A DNA stretch of 64,000 bases from Polynucleobacter sp. AM-7D1 (GTDB lineage Bacteria > Pseudomonadota > Gammaproteobacteria > Burkholderiales > Burkholderiaceae), in NCBI RefSeq assembly GCF_018688455.1, contig NZ_CP061319.1:310001-374000 (forward strand). The letters are read 5' to 3'. The notes under the pieces are model-generated. The model did no database searches. It was not told where the DNA came from and saw only the letters and a program-made list of their open reading frames with translations. The position numbers and the translations under genes are program-made. Shown piece by piece: positions 25,747 to 33,219 of the stretch; positions within the stretch are counted from its first letter, which is position 1, and the number at the start of each line of letters is the position of its first letter.

Positions 25747-25787
25747 TTGCGAAGAAGTATTTAATTATTTTTTAAAGGGAGTTCAAT

Positions 25788-26000
25788 ATGAAATGTAACG
25801 TCGGCGGTATCGATCGTATCTTAAGAATCGCAGTAGGCATTGTGTTAGTTGCGCTTGCAGCCAACGGTATCGTAGGTTGGTGGGGCTGGCTTGGACTAAT
25901 TCCTTTAGCTACTGGAATTTTCCGTTTCTGCCCGGCTTATCCATTATTGGGAATGAATTCTTGTGGAACTTCATCTGAAGCAGATTCTTGCTGTAAGTAA
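25788..26000 (+). CDS. DUF2892 (YgaP-like transmembrane) protein
   Basis: 70 residues, preceded by AAAGGGAG. Begins MKCNVGGIDRILRIAVGIVL, the N-terminal pattern of DUF2892, with two membrane helices and an RFCPAYPLLGMNSC segment. It ends in a Cys-rich tail (DSCCK). DUF2892 domains occur alone or fused to rhodanese (YgaP) and are recurrent in sulfide-responsive operons. The five Cys are consistent with contact to sulfane sulfur, but the function is unknown. It is the last gene before a bidirectional terminator. Confidence 0.85.
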   Translation: MKCNVGGIDRILRIAVGIVLVALAANGIVGWWGWLGLIPLATGIFRFCPAYPLLGMNSCGTSSEADSCCK

Positions 26001-26018
26001 GTCTTCCTTAGTTTGATA

Positions 26019-26052
26019 AAGGCGTATTGAGAAATAACACTCAATGCGCCTT
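26019..26052. terminator. Bidirectional terminator between convergent operons
   Basis: Stem AAGGCGTATTGAG / CTCAATGCGCCTT (13 bases, one non-Watson-Crick position) with an 8-base loop; A-rich on the left and TTATT on the right. It separates the sulfide module from the Fur-controlled operon on the other strand. Confidence 0.75.
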
Positions 26053-26069
26053 ATTGCCATCAAGTACTC

Positions 26070-26486
26070 TCATTTTTTAGTGTAAATACCGTGCAGCAAA
26101 AAGATTGCAAAGAACGCAGTACCAAGCATCCAGTGCGTTGTAATAACTGGATCTCGAATTTCTGCAGGGCCGTAGTAGAGCAGAGCCCCAGAAACTAATA
26201 AAGTAGTTAAAAAAGCTAATTGGCTTAAACCACTCCACACCTTCCTCTTAGACTTCAGGCCTGCCTTCAGGTGGGCGGGCAAAACCGAACCCAGAGCCAT
26301 CGTGGCCATGATTGCTGTAATGCCATGCCACGCTAATACTGAGTGGGCACCCAATACATCACGTTGAATATGCAATTCATGACCAAGTAAATAGGCTATG
26401 CCGGTAAGTGAGCAGCTCAACATGGCAATGATTACAGAATGTCTTTGCCAGCCGGGCATTTTGCCAAGGCGACTAGTATTTTTCAT
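26070..26486 (-). CDS. Small His-rich membrane protein, putative b-type cytochrome (DUF4405-like)
   Basis: 138 residues from ATG 26486, which overlaps the ApbE stop as ATGA; the longer upstream frame is a shadow of apbE. Four hydrophobic helices. The last helix has two His with 13 residues between them (THWMLGTAFFAIFLLHG), the HX13H spacing by which helices ligate two stacked haems in cytochromes b. The second helix also has His at both ends (WHGITAI...LPAH). I infer a quinol- or membrane-side electron donor to the flavoprotein encoded two genes upstream. Family not firmly recognised; a haem-free membrane protein remains possible. Confidence 0.62.
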   Translation of the reverse strand: MKNTSRLGKMPGWQRHSVIIAMLSCSLTGIAYLLGHELHIQRDVLGAHSVLAWHGITAIMATMALGSVLPAHLKAGLKSKRKVWSGLSQLAFLTTLLVSGALLYYGPAEIRDPVITTHWMLGTAFFAIFLLHGIYTKK

Positions 26487-27310
26487 GGGGTGAGCGTGTT
26501 GGGGACTTTGATGGCTTGTGCAGAAAAATGCCTCAAGCAGGGGTGCTGGGTATTTCCAGAAATACTCACTACTTTGGTTAAGGCATCTGCGTAGACACAT
26601 TGATTTGCGATCACTGAGTAAGACTCTGAAAATTCAAGATACTCTTGATTGAGGGGATTGACCAGATAGCTTTTGTCATCAGTATCGCGCTTTGAAAAGT
26701 AGAGGCCGCTGGTTGCGATCGCACCCTTCCTGATGTTGCCAATGTGGATAAGTTCACAGGGATTCGCTGGATTACGAATATGAATGTCTTGACTGCAATC
26801 GCCAAAAACCCGCAAATCTCCGCCGGCATTCACTGATCCAGATTGGATGCCGCCAGTAAATAAGATCTCTGCCGCCCTATCCACAGCGTAGCCTTTAGCA
26901 ATACCTCCAAGATCAAGACAGAGTGGGACCGTGGAGTACACCAAGTTTGGCTCAAGAAATAGGACATCTTCAATGCCTCCAAATGCATGAGCACCCAAGC
27001 AGACATGCTTAGGAAGTAGGCCTGCCTCTACTAAGAGGTGCCCAATCCCGCAATTAAATAGGCCATTTGAGAGTTGATAAATCTCTTTGGCAATCGAAAG
27101 CACCTCAGCAGTCCAGGAGTGGATTTGAAGAGGTTCTAAATATGAGCTGGCATTTATTTGAGAAAGCTCACTCTCTGGATTGTGAAAGCCCATCAAGGAT
27201 TGCACTTGCTCAATAGCTAGGAAAGCTTCGTTTAGCACTTTCGAAGATTGCAACTCATCCTCAATTCTGATTTCTACGAAGGTGCCTAAAAGCGGCTTGC
27301 AGCGAATCAT
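26483..27310 (-). CDS. apbE: FAD:protein FMN transferase, ApbE family
   Basis: 275 residues. Family marks in order: KPLLGTFVEIRI at the N-terminus, FHNPESELSQIN, DLGGIAKGYAVDRAAEIL, GSVNAGGDLRVFG, and CVYADALTKV, whose Asp belongs to the metal site. ApbE moves FMN from FAD onto a Thr or Ser of partner proteins. It overlaps the flavoprotein gene by 4 bases, naming its likely substrate. Unlike most ApbE proteins working in the periplasm, it has no lipoprotein or Tat/Sec signal: the protein starts directly at the domain, and the start is fixed by the overlap. It is shorter than typical ApbE (about 330-350). Confidence 0.9.
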   Translation of the reverse strand: MIRCKPLLGTFVEIRIEDELQSSKVLNEAFLAIEQVQSLMGFHNPESELSQINASSYLEPLQIHSWTAEVLSIAKEIYQLSNGLFNCGIGHLLVEAGLLPKHVCLGAHAFGGIEDVLFLEPNLVYSTVPLCLDLGGIAKGYAVDRAAEILFTGGIQSGSVNAGGDLRVFGDCSQDIHIRNPANPCELIHIGNIRKGAIATSGLYFSKRDTDDKSYLVNPLNQEYLEFSESYSVIANQCVYADALTKVVSISGNTQHPCLRHFSAQAIKVPNTLTP

Positions 27311-27861
27311 TTTGCTTTTGGAATTGAAGTTTGATGTTTTAAGGCGATGTCGTATAAGACGGTAACCCGCTTGACGCCATCCGTGAGATGTTTACAAGAA
27401 AGGGTGGCGCCGCCGATATTTTGAATATCTTTGTTCAGCTTAATAGGGTCTACTGCTGTTTTACCTACGAACTGTTTACGCCACTGGTCTTCTGCCACTT
27501 CGTAGCCATAGGATTCAACATACTCCAGAATCTCGATTCCAGTCACCGCTCCGGATGGGTTTAGTGCTACTGCATAGGTAATCATTTCATGTTTGCCAAC
27601 CACCTCATCTACGATGAACCAGCTCCCATCGGATGCTTTCCAAATTCGATCGCCTTGAAAGGGGTGGCGAATACTTGAAGCAGAACGCATTTTGTCTTGT
27701 AATTCATCGGTGATGATGATGGGATTTTTCGCAAGAGACTTATTAGGAGCGAGTATCTTTTGCGCTTTCTCAATAGATACATAAATCTTGGCATGTGCAA
27801 CTATTGGTATTGTTGCTGCAACAAGGCCAATGATGAGTAAGGGGTTGGGTTTCCAGTTCAT
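27307..27861 (-). CDS. Exported FMN-binding-domain protein with ApbE flavinylation motif
   Basis: 184 residues, preceded by AAGGAAGAG. An N-terminal Sec signal (about 1-24, ending VAHA) gives an exported protein. The FMN_bind domain follows: GDRIWKASDGSWFIVDEVVGKHEMITYAVAL, GAVTGIEILEYVESYGYEV, and near the C-terminus NIGGATLSCKHLTDGVKRV. In the GATLS core the Thr is the expected site for phosphoester-linked FMN, with the first motif residue Gly instead of the usual Ser. Similar to RnfG/NqrC/NosR-type domains in single-domain form. It probably passes electrons outside the cytoplasmic membrane. Gene order: barrel, flavoprotein, ApbE, membrane protein. Confidence 0.85.
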   Translation of the reverse strand: MNWKPNPLLIIGLVAATIPIVAHAKIYVSIEKAQKILAPNKSLAKNPIIITDELQDKMRSASSIRHPFQGDRIWKASDGSWFIVDEVVGKHEMITYAVALNPSGAVTGIEILEYVESYGYEVAEDQWRKQFVGKTAVDPIKLNKDIQNIGGATLSCKHLTDGVKRVTVLYDIALKHQTSIPKAK

Positions 27862-27871
27862 GCTCTCTTCC

Positions 27872-28786
27872 TTAGTTCAAAGGAAATCCAACTTTGACAA
27901 TGAATTCATTGACAGAGTGACTATCCCAAACTCGGGCGTTGGAGCATTCTGCTTCACCGCCACCCATGCAATTTCCACCCTTTAACTGATAGCGCCATGC
28001 ACCGGTAACCCACCAGTCTTTTGCAGCGTAGTGCATGTTTGGTCCAACAAAGGTTGCACGCTGTACTTGATTTCGTAAATTCAATTCTGAGTAGTCATTA
28101 TGAAAGCGCGCTTCAACACCGGCAGACCATTTGGGGGCAAATCGGTAACTAGCTCCTACAAGAAAATCGAGCATGGATTCAGGGACATTGCCATTCTCAA
28201 TAAATTTCAAGCGTTCATTTGCTACGACCACGTTGCCTGCTAATACCAGTCGGTCATCAATGAAGTTCGATTGCAAGAGAAGGCGAGCCTCAATTTCATC
28301 TTTGTTTCTACCCCAGGTAGGTTCTAGATACAGTCCTACTCCAACGGGCGATGTCACTGGATTAGTGAGTCGATAAATGGCTTCTAAGGAGCCACCCTCA
28401 ATGCCACTTTTTCTATAGGGGGTGGCAGGATCATGGCTTGATGGCACCCCATATCCACCTGTGCAACTTGCAACATCACCACAAGCCTCGGGGTTGGTGT
28501 AATTTTGATTTGCACTGGTGTAATAAGAGTTGATGTAGCCAGCGATTTGCAAATCATTAGTCAAGCCATATTCAAGTTCAGTTCGGGCGGTCCAGGCATC
28601 GTAGGTGCCAGCAGCTTGCTGTTTATTGAGCTGTAAGCGTTGCTCAAACTCGAGCTTTCCTTTTGGCTGGAGATCGAGGGTGTAAATCCATCCAAACGCC
28701 CCTTCGCCCGCATTGGCGAATGAGAAGTGCAAGGCGGTGGCTAATAGGATGCTGAAGGCTACGAGTCTTTTGATAGTCAGTTTCAT
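27872..28786 (-). CDS. Outer-membrane beta-barrel protein (DUF6662-like), first gene of a Fur-controlled operon
   Basis: 304 residues from ATG 28786, giving a clean signal peptide (MKLTIKRLVAFSILL..., cut near ANA); the frame is open further up, but that part overlaps the Fur sites. The mature protein is a run of amphipathic beta strands with alternating aromatic residues (LEFEQRLQLNKQ, LTNDLQIAGYINSYY, VGVGLYLEPTWG) and ends in a terminal aromatic-containing strand FIVKVGFPLN. A short loop has paired Cys (ACGDVASC) and another has CMGGGEAEC. No plug or TonB box is seen. Function unknown; by operon and Fur control, iron-related. Confidence 0.75.
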   Translation of the reverse strand: MKLTIKRLVAFSILLATALHFSFANAGEGAFGWIYTLDLQPKGKLEFEQRLQLNKQQAAGTYDAWTARTELEYGLTNDLQIAGYINSYYTSANQNYTNPEACGDVASCTGGYGVPSSHDPATPYRKSGIEGGSLEAIYRLTNPVTSPVGVGLYLEPTWGRNKDEIEARLLLQSNFIDDRLVLAGNVVVANERLKFIENGNVPESMLDFLVGASYRFAPKWSAGVEARFHNDYSELNLRNQVQRATFVGPNMHYAAKDWWVTGAWRYQLKGGNCMGGGEAECSNARVWDSHSVNEFIVKVGFPLN

Positions 28787-28813
28787 GGTGATAGTAATTA
28801 GTGAATAAAAGTT

Positions 28814-28832
28814 ATTGAGAATGATTCTCAAT
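28814..28832. promoter_or_regulatory. Fur box 1 (perfect 9-1-9 palindrome)
   Basis: ATTGAGAATGATTCTCAAT is a perfect 9-1-9 inverted repeat and matches the GATAATGATAATCATTATC Fur consensus at most positions. It lies 28 bases before the ATG of the minus-strand barrel gene, where it would block the promoter when iron is plentiful. Confidence 0.88.
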
Positions 28833-28840
28833 ATACAGTA

Positions 28841-28865
28841 AATGAGAACAATTCTCAATTGAGAA
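28841..28865. promoter_or_regulatory. Fur box 2 with overlapping third half-sites
   Basis: AATGAGAACAATTCTCAAT (28841-28859) is a 9-1-9 repeat with two mismatched pairs, and TTCTCAATTGAGAA (28852-28865) is an exact palindrome overlapping it. With box 1 this makes an extended array as at strongly iron-regulated promoters. It also lies upstream of the rightward DUF3820 gene. Confidence 0.8.
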
Positions 28866-28932
28866 AATGACCCTGTTTGGCTTGGTGTTGAGATTTGGCT
28901 GGGAACTTGCTGGGGCTTGTAAGATCAGGGCT

Positions 28933-29175
28933 ATGGATTCAGAAGCCCTGGTGAAGCTAGTCACAATGAAGATGCCTTTTGGCAAGCATGCTGGTCGCGC
29001 GCTTGCGGACTTGCCTGGTAATTACTTGGCCTGGTTCGCTCGCGAAGGCTTCCCTCAGGGTGAGCTAGGTCAGTTGCTGGAGCTAATGCATACCCTGGAT
29101 CACAATGGATTACGAGGCTTGTTGGCGCCTATTCAGCGGGCCCATGGGATTGCTCCCCGCACTCGGGAGCAATAG
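28933..29175 (+). CDS. DUF3820 family protein
   Basis: 80 residues from ATG 28933; the frame is open from ATG 28867, but family members begin at this position (MDSEALVKLVTMKMPFGKH). Conserved features are MPFGKHAGRALADLPGNYLAWFAREGFPQGELG and the final GLRGLLAPI. The family is described as a putative quorum-sensing-regulated virulence factor; its fold is small and helical, with no known activity. It lies close to the Fur sites, so iron regulation of this gene too is possible if transcription starts nearby. Confidence 0.78.
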   Translation: MDSEALVKLVTMKMPFGKHAGRALADLPGNYLAWFAREGFPQGELGQLLELMHTLDHNGLRGLLAPIQRAHGIAPRTREQ

Positions 29176-29179
29176 AGAG

Positions 29180-30199
29180 TTATTTTGAGTGCACTACAAC
29201 TGCGACACGATTACGTTCGTAGCTCAAATTGGGTGAATCGGGTGGACTGCTTTGTGAAAGCATGACCCGCATTTGAGTTTTCGTTTCAATCTCTTGCTGC
29301 AGTTTGTAAGCTAGCTCTGCATTGCGGTCATATTGAATCTGTACGCTAGAAACCTTACCCAATTGAATGTTCGTTATGATTGCTGCTACCTTTTCAGGTG
29401 AGTATTGATCAAAAAAGACCGGATACCAGCCACCCAGCGCTTGTCTAGATTCAGTGACACCTTTATCAACCTGTGTAACAGGCTTACTTTCGCCGTTCTC
29501 TACAGGCAAATGAAAGTCGATACCAGTTTTCTGAATCAGTTCGGTATAAGAGATCGGTGGGCGCATTTGAGCATCATTGGTATTTTCAATCCAATAAGCC
29601 CACGCCAATTTTCTATGGGGGTCATAGACCAGTTTATAAAGATGGCTTGGAATGGTGACCTTGTTTTTACCAATGCTGCCAGCATGACCAATTGAGCCGG
29701 TAAAGACGTAGACATCTCCTTGCGCACGCTTGATATACATCCTGGTAGGCTCTTCAACCCGCTTTGCCCAGATACCTTGGTTATTTTGCCTAGCCTGCGG
29801 CATCATATTTGCTAGAGAAAATGACTGCGCCATCCCTCGTTCGCGTGTCATGTCACCAGCCGGTACGTTGTGCCCACGGTCGTAGCCGCTACCGCGATAG
29901 TCGGATAGTAGGGCGCGTTCATTCAAAGGCAGTCTAGCTTCTTCATAAAACTGATTGGTTCGGCGGGGGCGAGGAGCCTGAAGCTGCTCACCATTTAACC
30001 TTTCCACGGTGTAGATAGGCTTTTTATCCAAAGGTGAGTAGTAGATTGCAAAATCATCAAAGCAAAGGTCGCGTCCTTCCTGAGAAGTGCTGGGTATTTG
30101 CTGGACTGGGAAAAGGTCTTTGCACTGATCGAACAGGGCAAATGCACTGAATGGCAGCCAAAGCGAGCTCAATAAGAAAAGTTTGACTAGGAAATTCAT
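29180..30199 (-). CDS. Exported DNA/RNA non-specific endonuclease (NUC1 family)
   Basis: 339 residues with a Sec signal at 1-22 (ending AFA). The beta-beta-alpha-metal nuclease motif is YDRGHNVPAGDM with catalytic His, and the Mg-binding Asn lies in SLANMMPQARQNNQGIW. Two N-terminal Cys (QCKDLF...RDLCF) could form a disulfide outside the cytoplasm. After the nuclease domain (to about residue 235) there is a ~95-residue C-terminal extension of unknown fold (YPVFFDQYSPEKVAAIITNIQLG). Likely roles are use of extracellular DNA as nutrient or breakdown of incoming DNA. Confidence 0.87.
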   Translation of the reverse strand: MNFLVKLFLLSSLWLPFSAFALFDQCKDLFPVQQIPSTSQEGRDLCFDDFAIYYSPLDKKPIYTVERLNGEQLQAPRPRRTNQFYEEARLPLNERALLSDYRGSGYDRGHNVPAGDMTRERGMAQSFSLANMMPQARQNNQGIWAKRVEEPTRMYIKRAQGDVYVFTGSIGHAGSIGKNKVTIPSHLYKLVYDPHRKLAWAYWIENTNDAQMRPPISYTELIQKTGIDFHLPVENGESKPVTQVDKGVTESRQALGGWYPVFFDQYSPEKVAAIITNIQLGKVSSVQIQYDRNAELAYKLQQEIETKTQMRVMLSQSSPPDSPNLSYERNRVAVVVHSK

Positions 30200-30717
30200 T
30201 GCATGTCAGTGTAATGAGAGTCGCCATCCGGCAGCTAAAGAATTGCGCCTATCGAGCGGGTAAGTTAGCTGTAGAGCAAATCTTTATCAGGGTTTATGTT
30301 CTGAATTTCAATTATGAATAGGGTTGTAAAGTTTGAAGACCGATAGATTTGTAGGTTGAAGCTATAAGTTCTACAACACTACCGGTAGCAAATATAGGCG
30401 CTAAAAATACTAGATGTACGGTTTTTTGACCCTGGCAGAAGTTGAAAAATAGTAAAAAAGTTGGATTTTCGGCACTTTTTTATGATATGAAATAAGTACC
30501 CACTAACTTCTATAAATCATTGAATTTAAACAATAAAATATCAAAAATAAGGACTTCCCCGGGGGGTAAGTTTATTTCAAGACCTATAAGTTATTGAAAC
30601 ATCATTCTTTATTCTTGACTTGATATAAGAACCTTCTTAGGATGGCACATGTTTTTAACTTATTGCATTGCAACATAAATCAGATGTTTGATTTTTTAGT
30701 GTGCTGCAAGACCATGA
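30200..30717. other. 518-base AT-rich intergenic region
   Basis: The longest gene-free stretch in the window, between the divergent nuclease and transglycosylase genes. It includes a CCCCGGGGGG island at about 30557-30566 in otherwise AT-rich sequence, and a promoter-like site listed separately. No intact frame, RNA gene or repeat family was recognised. Confidence 0.5.
30615..30643 (+). promoter_or_regulatory. Putative sigma70 promoter for the transglycosylase gene
   Basis: TTGACT, a 17-base spacer, then TAGGAT, about 75 bases before the first possible start codon. The -35 match is strong and the -10 moderate. Sequence match only. Confidence 0.5.
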
Positions 30718-31701
30718 ATGATTAAATGTTTGTCTGCCGATTCGAGTGACTTGCAACTAGCCCAGCCCCTAGGCGCTAAGGCTATGAAGTTCTTCTCTTA
30801 CGCACTCTCACCCGTGTATCGGGTGCTAAATGGCTTATTGATCGTGACAGTGTTCATGATCGTGGGGCTCTGGCTCTCCGGCAATGGCACCCAAGCGGGT
30901 GCATTCGATATGGCTCGCATCTTGGTTCCAGATGAAGCTCGCCAGATGGTTTGGCAAAACGGCTTTGGGATGCTCGATCAATATCAAGAAGAGACTCCAA
31001 AGGCACTGGACGATAAAGAAATCACCAGCGTGATCTACGACAAGGCTTCAGCTGGCCCTAGTAGCAGCCTGACAAGCGCTAGGCATCAAAAAGTAGCTCT
31101 TCTAGTGCCATCAGTAGCCCACGCGCAGGTAAAACCAATCTCTCACTTGTCGGATCGCATCCCAGCATCAAAAATAGATCCACAGGCGCTAGATTCCAAA
31201 TTAATGACATCGATTCAAAATCAACGCGCAGTAGCTGACTTCTTCGAGAAAAAGTACAAGCTCGACCGCGCCAAGATTGAAGAGTATGTATCTAATACTG
31301 TATTGATTGCAAAAGAAGTCAATATTGATCCAGTCCTATTACTCGCCGTAATCTCAGTGGAGTCTAACTTCAACCCACTCAGTAAAAGTCATGCTGGCGC
31401 TGAGGGCTTGATGCAGGTGATGACTTCTATTCACCAAGATAAATATGCCTTGTATGGCGGGGTTAGTGAAGCAGTTAAGCCAGAGGTGAATATTCGAATA
31501 GGCGCCTACATCCTGAAGTATTTGATAGCGACCAGTGGCTCATTACGTAATGGCTTGAAATACTATGTTGGTGCGGCAAATGCAGAAAATGACGGCGGCT
31601 ACACCGATAAAGTGATGGCGGAGAGAAATCGTTTGATTAGTTTGTGCCAGCCAACGTCGCAAAGTAAATTAACTTTGAATGGTAAAGATTTACGTTCATA
31701 G
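30718..31701 (+). CDS. Lytic transglycosylase (SLT domain) membrane-anchored protein
   Basis: 327 residues from ATG 30718; ATG 30784 (MKFFSYALSP) is a good alternative that places the hydrophobic anchor (VYRVLNGLLIVTVFMIVGLWL) near the N-terminus. A linker of about 140 residues precedes the C-terminal SLT domain: VNIDPVLLLAVISVESNFNPLSKSHAGAEGLMQVM, with the catalytic Glu in ESNFNP, then the INIRIGAYIL-like segment NIRIGAYILKYL and YYVGAAN. It cleaves peptidoglycan glycan strands in the periplasm. Role in remodelling or in inserting an envelope machine is not indicated by neighbours. Confidence 0.87.
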   Translation: MIKCLSADSSDLQLAQPLGAKAMKFFSYALSPVYRVLNGLLIVTVFMIVGLWLSGNGTQAGAFDMARILVPDEARQMVWQNGFGMLDQYQEETPKALDDKEITSVIYDKASAGPSSSLTSARHQKVALLVPSVAHAQVKPISHLSDRIPASKIDPQALDSKLMTSIQNQRAVADFFEKKYKLDRAKIEEYVSNTVLIAKEVNIDPVLLLAVISVESNFNPLSKSHAGAEGLMQVMTSIHQDKYALYGGVSEAVKPEVNIRIGAYILKYLIATSGSLRNGLKYYVGAANAENDGGYTDKVMAERNRLISLCQPTSQSKLTLNGKDLRS

Positions 31702-31726
31702 GCACTTCATTTTCTTTGAAAAAATA

Positions 31727-31754
31727 AAGGCCACTCAGTTCAATGAGTGGCCTT
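31727..31754. terminator. Bidirectional rho-independent terminator
   Basis: Perfect 11-base stem AAGGCCACTCA / TGAGTGGCCTT around a 6-base loop, with A-rich and T-rich flanks, between the convergent transglycosylase and FKBP genes. Confidence 0.9.
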
Positions 31755-31779
31755 ATTACTTGCAGATGCAGCTTTCGAA

Positions 31780-32127
31780 TTAACTGACTCCGTGTAGCTC
31801 CACATCAAATACCAGCGTTGCATTTGGGGGAATCACACCACCAGCACCGCGTGGCCCATAACCCATTTCTGAAGGGATGATGAGGGTGCGTTTACCGCCG
31901 ATTTTCATGCCTTGAACACCCTGGTCCCAGCCCTTAATGACATGGCCAGCACCTAAAGGAAAGCTGAATAATTGGCCGCGATCAAGGGAACTATCAAACT
32001 TCTGCCCTTTGTGATCTGGTGCATTCTCATCAAATAACCAGCCGGTGTAATGTACGTCCACATCATTCCCGGCAACGGCTTCCGCGCCATCACCAACAAC
32101 AGTATCTATTTTTTGGAGTTCGCTCAC
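31780..32127 (-). CDS. FKBP-type peptidyl-prolyl cis-trans isomerase
   Basis: 115 residues from GTG 32127, chosen because AGAGGAAG sits 7 bases upstream and the length matches single-domain FKBPs; the longer frame overlaps the divergent gene. Contains [43 protein letters not shown] and [24 protein letters not shown], i.e. the complete FK506-binding pocket. No signal peptide, so cytoplasmic. It speeds proline isomerisation and may act as a chaperone. Confidence 0.92.
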   Translation of the reverse strand: MSELQKIDTVVGDGAEAVAGNDVDVHYTGWLFDENAPDHKGQKFDSSLDRGQLFSFPLGAGHVIKGWDQGVQGMKIGGKRTLIIPSEMGYGPRGAGGVIPPNATLVFDVELHGVS

Positions 32128-32202
32128 GTTTTTCTTCCTCTTTGGCTGAAATTGAGGGGCTAGTATATTCTGAGCGTAATCTTTTTGTTCGAGCACAATC
32201 AC

Positions 32203-33219
32203 ATGACACACTTCTGGCCTCATTCCGCATATCAAACCCTGACGGTAGGCTCGGACAATCAATTGCTGGTTACGGATGATTTTTTGCGCACTTACTTATT
32301 GCGCCCAGAGTTAAATCTCGTTCCTGAATCCTGCGATGCAGAGCGAAGTCTGCATCAACGTTTAAGCGAGAACCCACGTGCAGTGATTTCTGATCAAGAA
32401 ATTGCCGCAATGGCTGATCCTGATATACAGGTGAACTATCAAGTTTGGTTGAGATATCGAGCCAAATTATTGGCGGCTAGCTCTTTAGAAAACTTTTATA
32501 TGAGTTTATTTAAGGGTGAAGGTGTAGATGTTCCACCGCTATTTATTGCTCAGCTGGCGCAAATATTTATTCACCATATCTTGGGTCAAGATTGCCATCC
32601 TTTAGATGCTCGCATGGGCGAGATTTTCTTTCGGACTCAGAAGATCACTGTGCTAGAAGACGGCGTTGTAATGGGTGCAGATGATGAGGTGGTTACTCGC
32701 AATGCACAGGCAGGGGAGACTGGCAATATTCTAGATCTCCTGAAGAGTAAGTCGATGTCTATGCGCTCGATCGACTTAGATGTACTGCATGAAGAAAATG
32801 CTGATCTCTATTGGGAGAAATCCGAGGACCATGACTTTGCGGTTCAACTGAATTTTGGGCAGCCACCTATTAATCACTTTTGTCGCGTGCTTGAAAAATG
32901 GATACAACATTTTTTAGGTGCTCAGGTACGCATTACCCCAATGCAGCAAATCACTGACCCAAAGTGGTCTTGGCATGTTGGCCTTGATGCTGCTGCAAGC
33001 GATATCCTCAATAAGCTGTATAAAAAAGAGCCCGTAGATGCGGATGAGCTTGAGAGAGTGATCTGTTTATTTCGCCTCGACTTTATCGATGAGACTGCGG
33101 TGACCCAATCGCAGGCTGGAAAACCAGTCTATATGGCTATTGCTATGAATGATGAAAAGCAACTCAAACTGAAACCGCAAAACCTGCTCTTCAATTTGCC
33201 CTTAGCTAAAGCTTCCTAG
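32203..33219 (+). CDS. DUF6352 family protein
   Basis: 338 residues from ATG 32203 ([13 protein letters not shown]). Recognised from the FWPxSGYxxL-like N-terminus and the [33 protein letters not shown] segment common to an uncharacterised family in Burkholderiales. No membrane segment or signal. The middle part ([28 protein letters not shown]) and the C-terminal [19 protein letters not shown] stretch are strongly patterned but carry no known catalytic motif. The 3' end overlaps the convergent MFS gene by 18 bases. Function unknown. Confidence 0.7.
   Translation: MTHFWPHSAYQTLTVGSDNQLLVTDDFLRTYLLRPELNLVPESCDAERSLHQRLSENPRAVISDQEIAAMADPDIQVNYQVWLRYRAKLLAASSLENFYMSLFKGEGVDVPPLFIAQLAQIFIHHILGQDCHPLDARMGEIFFRTQKITVLEDGVVMGADDEVVTRNAQAGETGNILDLLKSKSMSMRSIDLDVLHEENADLYWEKSEDHDFAVQLNFGQPPINHFCRVLEKWIQHFLGAQVRITPMQQITDPKWSWHVGLDAAASDILNKLYKKEPVDADELERVICLFRLDFIDETAVTQSQAGKPVYMAIAMNDEKQLKLKPQNLLFNLPLAKAS

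Noticed and set aside
26486..26600. Longer N-terminus for the small membrane protein (start at 26600)
   Set aside because: This stretch overlaps apbE in another frame and has no membrane or signal logic; the ATGA-coupled start at 26486 fits the operon.
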